Source: an uncultured Clostridia bacterium (lineage in GTDB: Bacteria > Bacillota_A > Clostridia > TANB77 > CAG-508). Taken from it: a DNA stretch of 25,608 nucleotides. Made by a program: the position numbers and the translations under genes. The notes beneath the pieces are model-generated. The model was not told where the DNA came from. It did no database searches and saw nothing but the letters and a program-made list of their open reading frames with translations. Positions 22,542 through 25,608 of the stretch are shown here, one piece after another (within the stretch, counting starts at the first letter, position 1; each line of letters begins with the position of its first letter). The stretch lies in assembly GCA_944392525.1 (NCBI GenBank), contig CALXXB010000015.1:1-25608 (forward strand). Reading direction: 5' to 3'.

Positions 22542-24998
22542 ATGACATATAGTTTTACAAATAGAGCTAAAAAAGCTATTGAATTAGCAGATGAATTAGC
22601 AGTTGAATTAGGACATAACTATGTTGGAACTGAACATATTTTATATGGTTTAGCTAAGGAAGGAAGCGGAGTAGCTGCTAAAGTTTTAGCAAACCAAGGA
22701 ATAGAACCTGATGTTATTATAGATAAAATTGTTGAATTAGTAGGTCATGAAGCACCTATTACTGAGACTTTAGGTTTTACTCCTAGAACAAAAAGAGTAG
22801 TCGAAAATGCTTTTATTGAAGCTAGAAAATTGGGATATAACTATATAGGAACAGAGCATCTTTTAATAGGTATATTAAGAGAAGGAGATAGTATAGCTGC
22901 AAGAATATTATTAGAATTAAATACAAATATTCCAAGACTTTATAATGAAATAGTAAGAGTAATAAATGAAGGAGAAGACTATAGCGGAAATGACAATGGA
23001 AACAGTGGAAAAAGAGGAGGAAGCTATAATCAAACACCAACTCTTAATCAATTTGGTGAAGATTTAACTAAAAAAGCAGAAGAAGGAAAATTGGATCCTA
23101 TAATAGGAAGAAAAAATGAAATTGAAAGAGTTATTCAAATATTATCTAGAAGAACCAAAAATAATCCTTGCTTAATAGGCGAACCAGGTGTTGGTAAAAC
23201 AGCAGCTGTTGAAGGATTAGCAGAAAAAATAGTTTCAGGTGATGTACCAGAAATATTAAAAAATAAGAGAGTCGTAACTATGGATATATCTGGTATGGTT
23301 GCTGGAAGTAAATATAGAGGAGATTTTGAGGAAAGAATTAAAAAAGCATTAGACGAAGTTAAAAAAGCTGGAGATATAATCTTGTTTATTGATGAAATTC
23401 ATACAATAGTAGGAGCAGGAGCAGCAGAAGGAGCTATTGATGCAGCAAATATTTTGAAACCATTACTTGCAAGAGGAGAAATACAATTAATTGGTGCTAC
23501 TACTTTAAATGAATATAGAAAGTATATTGAAAAAGATGCGGCATTGGAAAGAAGATTTAGTCCAGTAACTATTAACGAACCAAGTGAAAAAGATACTGTT
23601 AAAATATTAAAAGGATTACGTGATAAATATGAAGCTCATCATGGTGTTAAGATAACTGATGAAGCAATTGAAGCAGCAGTAAAAATGTCTACACGTTATA
23701 TTAACGATAGATATTTACCTGATAAAGCAATAGACTTAATTGATGAAGCAGCTTCTCGTGCTAAATTACAATCTTATACAGAGCCAGACAGTTTGAAAAA
23801 ATTACAAGAAGAAATTGAAGAAGTGGAAAAAGACAAAGAAGAAGCTGTTAGAATTCAGAAATTCGAAAAAGCAGCAAGTTTAAGAGATAAACAAAAAGAA
23901 TTAAAAGAAAAATATGAAAAAGAGCAAAAGAAATGGCAAAATAAAAATAATAAATCAGTTACTAACATAACTGAGGAAAATATTGCAGAAGTAATCTCTA
24001 GTTGGACAGGTATCCCAGCTAAAAAGATTACAGAAGATGAGAATGAGAGATTAAAGAACTTAGAGAAAACTTTACATGAAAGAGTAATTGGTCAAGATGA
24101 AGCAGTAGAAGCAGTTGCAAAAGCAATTCGTAGAGGTAGAGTTGGATTAAAAGATCCAAAAAGACCAATTGGTTCATTCTTATTCTTAGGACCAACAGGT
24201 GTTGGTAAAACAGAATTATCAAAAGCATTGGCAGAGGCATTATTTGGTGATGAAAATGCAATGATAAGAGTTGATATGTCTGAATACATGGAACCACATT
24301 CAGTTTCAAAACTTATTGGTTCACCTCCAGGATATGTAGGATTTGATGAAGGAGGACAATTGACAGAAAAAATAAGAAGAAAACCATATTCTGTAATTTT
24401 ATTTGATGAGATTGAAAAAGCTCACCCAGATGTTATGAATATGTTACTTCAAATATTAGAAGATGGAAGACTTACAGATTCACAAGGAAGAACAGTAAAT
24501 TTCAAAAACACTGTAATAATTATGACTTCTAACATTGGTGCTAGATTGATCACAGATAAGAAACCATTAGGATTTACTAAATCTGGAAAAGAAGATAAAG
24601 AAAAAGAAGAGGCAGCAAAAAAGGATTATGAAGATACTAAGAAAGAAGTTATGGATGCATTAAAGAAAGAACTAAGACCAGAGTTTATTAACCGTATTGA
24701 TGAAATAATTGTATTCCATAAATTAACAGATAAAGAAATTAATCAAATTATAGACATTATGTTAAAAGAAGTAACAGATAGATTAGCTGCTCAAAAGATT
24801 AAGATAGAACTAGAACCAGAAGTTAAAGAGTTAATTGCAAGCAAAGGTATTGATAAAAACTTTGGTGCAAGACCATTAAGAAGAACTATCCAAAGTGTAT
24901 TAGAAGATAGACTTGCAGAGGAAATCTTAGATGGCAACCTAAAGAAAAATAAAACAAATAAGATAGGAGTAAAAGACGGTAAAGTAATAGTTGAGTAA
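22542..24998 (+). CDS. clpC: ATP-dependent Clp protease ATP-binding subunit ClpC
   Basis: AAA+ unfoldase that feeds phosphoarginine-tagged proteins to ClpP. The start is ATG 22542, nine bases after AAAGGAG. A TTG at 22533 touches that site and is rejected. 818 aa. Two Clp-N repeats cover ~1-145. AAA-1 has Walker A GEPGVGKT (213-220) and Walker B ILFIDE (280-285). The UVR-containing middle region (~425-465, [24 protein letters not shown]) identifies ClpC rather than ClpA/ClpB, as the McsB neighbour also does. AAA-2 has Walker A GPTGVGKT (550-557), then [14 protein letters not shown]. Near the end, [10 protein letters not shown] is the sensor-2 motif. Last gene of the operon, followed by a terminator. 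Confidence 0.97.
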   Translation: MTYSFTNRAKKAIELADELAVELGHNYVGTEHILYGLAKEGSGVAAKVLANQGIEPDVIIDKIVELVGHEAPITETLGFTPRTKRVVENAFIEARKLGYNYIGTEHLLIGILREGDSIAARILLELNTNIPRLYNEIVRVINEGEDYSGNDNGNSGKRGGSYNQTPTLNQFGEDLTKKAEEGKLDPIIGRKNEIERVIQILSRRTKNNPCLIGEPGVGKTAAVEGLAEKIVSGDVPEILKNKRVVTMDISGMVAGSKYRGDFEERIKKALDEVKKAGDIILFIDEIHTIVGAGAAEGAIDAANILKPLLARGEIQLIGATTLNEYRKYIEKDAALERRFSPVTINEPSEKDTVKILKGLRDKYEAHHGVKITDEAIEAAVKMSTRYINDRYLPDKAIDLIDEAASRAKLQSYTEPDSLKKLQEEIEEVEKDKEEAVRIQKFEKAASLRDKQKELKEKYEKEQKKWQNKNNKSVTNITEENIAEVISSWTGIPAKKITEDENERLKNLEKTLHERVIGQDEAVEAVAKAIRRGRVGLKDPKRPIGSFLFLGPTGVGKTELSKALAEALFGDENAMIRVDMSEYMEPHSVSKLIGSPPGYVGFDEGGQLTEKIRRKPYSVILFDEIEKAHPDVMNMLLQILEDGRLTDSQGRTVNFKNTVIIMTSNIGARLITDKKPLGFTKSGKEDKEKEEAAKKDYEDTKKEVMDALKKELRPEFINRIDEIIVFHKLTDKEINQIIDIMLKEVTDRLAAQKIKIELEPEVKELIASKGIDKNFGARPLRRTIQSVLEDRLAEEILDGNLKKNKTNKIGVKDGKVIVE

Positions 24999-25002
24999 TT
25001 TT

Positions 25003-25038
25003 AATAAAGGAATATACTAATTTGTATATTCCTTTATT
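25003..25038 (+). terminator. terminator of the ctsR operon
   Basis: A perfect 15-base stem: AATAAAGGAATATAC (25003-25017) and GTATATTCCTTTATT (25024-25038), loop TAATTT. The T tract is embedded in the 3' arm rather than following it. Confidence 0.8.
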
Positions 25039-25057
25039 ATGTATAATATAAGGAAAA

Positions 25058-25086
25058 TTGAAAAATATTCTAAAAAATGGTATAAT
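25058..25086 (+). promoter_or_regulatory. promoter of the pseudoknot-led membrane protein gene
   Basis: TTGAAA (25058-25063), exactly 17 bases and a perfect TATAAT (25081-25086). Predicted start near 25093, two bases before the pseudoknot. Confidence 0.7.
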
Positions 25087-25094
25087 ATAAAGAG

Positions 25095-25129
25095 TATTCG
25101 TTGGTACGGCGAATATAAAAAAACGTACT
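25095..25129 (+). ncRNA. candidate H-type RNA pseudoknot in a 5' leader
   Basis: Stem 1 is TATTCG (25095-25100) with CGAATA (25110-25115). Stem 2 is GGTACG (25103-25108) with CGTACT (25124-25129), closing with one G-U pair. The loops are 2 bases, 1 base and the A-rich TAAAAAAA (25116-25123). These lengths are those of a classical H-type pseudoknot, with an A-rich loop lying in the stem 1 groove. It sits at the very 5' end of the predicted transcript. It resembles small riboswitches in architecture, but I cannot match it to preQ1, SAM-II or fluoride consensus sequences. Confidence 0.5.
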
Positions 25130-25142
25130 AGTTTGTAGGAAA

Positions 25143-25162
25143 ACCACTAAAATTTTAGTGGT
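25143..25162. promoter_or_regulatory. perfect 20-base palindrome before the 98-aa gene
   Basis: ACCACTAAAATTTTAGTGGT. It ends six bases before AAGGAG of the downstream gene, with no T tract. It could be a DNA operator or an RNA hairpin near the ribosome binding site. Confidence 0.6.
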
Positions 25163-25188
25163 GTGCACAAGGAGAAATGGAGACAACA

Positions 25189-25485
25189 ATGTTTAGAACT
25201 TTGTGCAATGTGGTAAAGAATTACAAGCCGTTCTTCTTTTTTGTTCTTTTGATTTTTATTGCATCCAGCCTTGCAGTGGCTTCAAAAGAATTGGTGGACG
25301 AGACCGAAGGTCTTATGCTAGTGGTTGAAGTATTTGTTTCGTTTTATGTTTCGGCATATGTATGTTGCCTATTTGAGCATTGCGCTGATGCAATGCGGTA
25401 TATGGAGCGAAAACCATTGGCAACAAAAAAGGAAGCATGGGAAGTTACTAAATTTAATGACGATAATGTAGAGTTATTTTTGTGA
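25189..25485 (+). CDS. small membrane protein with acidic C-terminus, unknown function (98 aa)
   Basis: Hydrophobic helices at ~13-34 (FFFFVLLIFIASSLAVAS) and ~41-62 (LMLVVEVFVSFYVSAYVCCLF), then a soluble tail ending KFNDDNVELFL. Cys residues cluster around helix 2 (CC, then C six residues later). I chose ATG 25189, with GGAG six bases upstream. An in-frame ATG at 25177 would add METT but is only two bases from AAGGAG; 102 aa is the alternative. Codon use is unlike the rest of the window (CGG, CGA, TCG, TTG, GTG are used, whereas the other genes use AGA almost only), pointing to transfer or a different expression class. Family unknown. Its leader carries a candidate pseudoknot and a palindrome, and a GC-rich terminator follows. 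Confidence 0.7.
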   Translation: MFRTLCNVVKNYKPFFFFVLLIFIASSLAVASKELVDETEGLMLVVEVFVSFYVSAYVCCLFEHCADAMRYMERKPLATKKEAWEVTKFNDDNVELFL

Positions 25486-25495
25486 TTCTTATATC

Positions 25496-25536
25496 AAGCA
25501 GGAGCGCGCCAAGATGAGGCGTGTTTCCTGCTTTTT
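25496..25536 (+). terminator. GC-rich intrinsic terminator of the 98-aa gene
   Basis: AAGCAGGA-GCGCGCC (25496-25510), loop AAGATGA, GGCGTGT-T-TCCTGCTT (25518-25533): 15 pairs with two G-U and one bulged T, then T-rich. It is the most GC-rich hairpin in the window. Confidence 0.88.
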
Positions 25537-25551
25537 ATTGTATATATACTT

Positions 25552-25608
25552 CCGGCTATGCCGGTAGTAATGAAAGCTTTAGCTTTATAGCAAAGCAACT
25601 CCTTTCAT
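25552..25608. repeat. palindromic intergenic repeat, cut by the window end
   Basis: CCGGC-TAT-GCCGG (25552-25564) is followed by ATGAAAG (25570-25576), an inner GCTTT/AAAGC pair, and CTTTCAT (25602-25608), the reverse complement, ending at the last base. There is no coding evidence. The dense palindromes suggest a dispersed repeat; copy number cannot be judged here. Confidence 0.5.

Noticed and set aside
25095..25129. Assignment of the leader pseudoknot to the preQ1-I riboswitch
   Set aside because: The A-rich third loop is similar, but the stem and loop bases do not match the preQ1-I consensus, and the downstream protein is not a recognisable queuosine gene.

Overview
The window is very AT-rich DNA from a member of the Bacillota, most likely an uncultured gut Clostridia. 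The evidence is the hrcA-grpE-dnaK-dnaJ operon under CIRCE elements, the ctsR-mcsA-mcsB-clpC operon under CtsR boxes, near-exclusive AGA/ATA codon use, strong AGGAGG-type ribosome binding sites with occasional TTG/GTG starts, and two surface proteins with the clostridial prepilin-like leader. It starts at the last bases of a 23S rRNA and ends inside a palindromic repeat, which suggests a contig bounded by repeats (inference).

Layout: (1) 1-1300: 23S 3' end, a promoter, 5S rRNA, tRNA-Asn and terminator, then a decayed stretch with an inverted, degenerate 3' half of a tRNA-Asn, a 48-aa minus-strand gene and a 68-aa plus-strand gene. (2) 1397-3853: a two-gene ABC exporter and a nested palindromic element. 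(3) 3916-6697: iron-sulfur flavoprotein, glutamate racemase, a DUF5684-like membrane protein and adenine phosphoribosyltransferase, the last three overlapping by 1-4 bases. (4) 6695-7690: a divergent pair, a predicted four-helix protein and a Dps ferritin. (5) 7808-9126: a prepilin-leader surface protein with InlB-type repeats. (6) 9152-14000: the HrcA-controlled chaperone operon with two CIRCE elements. (7) 14002-14366: a self-contained unit for a 58-aa membrane protein. (8) 14404-17233: lipase-like hydrolase, condensation-type acyltransferase and DUF6320-like membrane protein. (9) 17308-18627: a small basic protein and rlmN. (10) 18614-20001: an XRE regulator divergent from a second prepilin-leader protein whose promoter carries paired palindromes. 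(11) 20053-25038: a small charged protein and the CtsR/McsA/McsB/ClpC proteostasis operon. (12) 25058-25608: a compositionally distinct tail with a promoter, a predicted H-type pseudoknot at the start of the leader, a palindrome, a 98-aa membrane protein, a GC-rich terminator and a palindromic repeat.

The core is protein quality control: HrcA and CtsR repress their own operons, DnaK/DnaJ/GrpE refold proteins, and McsB (activated by McsA) marks proteins with phosphoarginine for ClpC with ClpP (ClpP is not in the window). The least explained parts are the pseudoknot-led tail gene, the XRE/palindrome/surface-protein module, the 58-aa unit and the palindromic elements that overlap stop codons.
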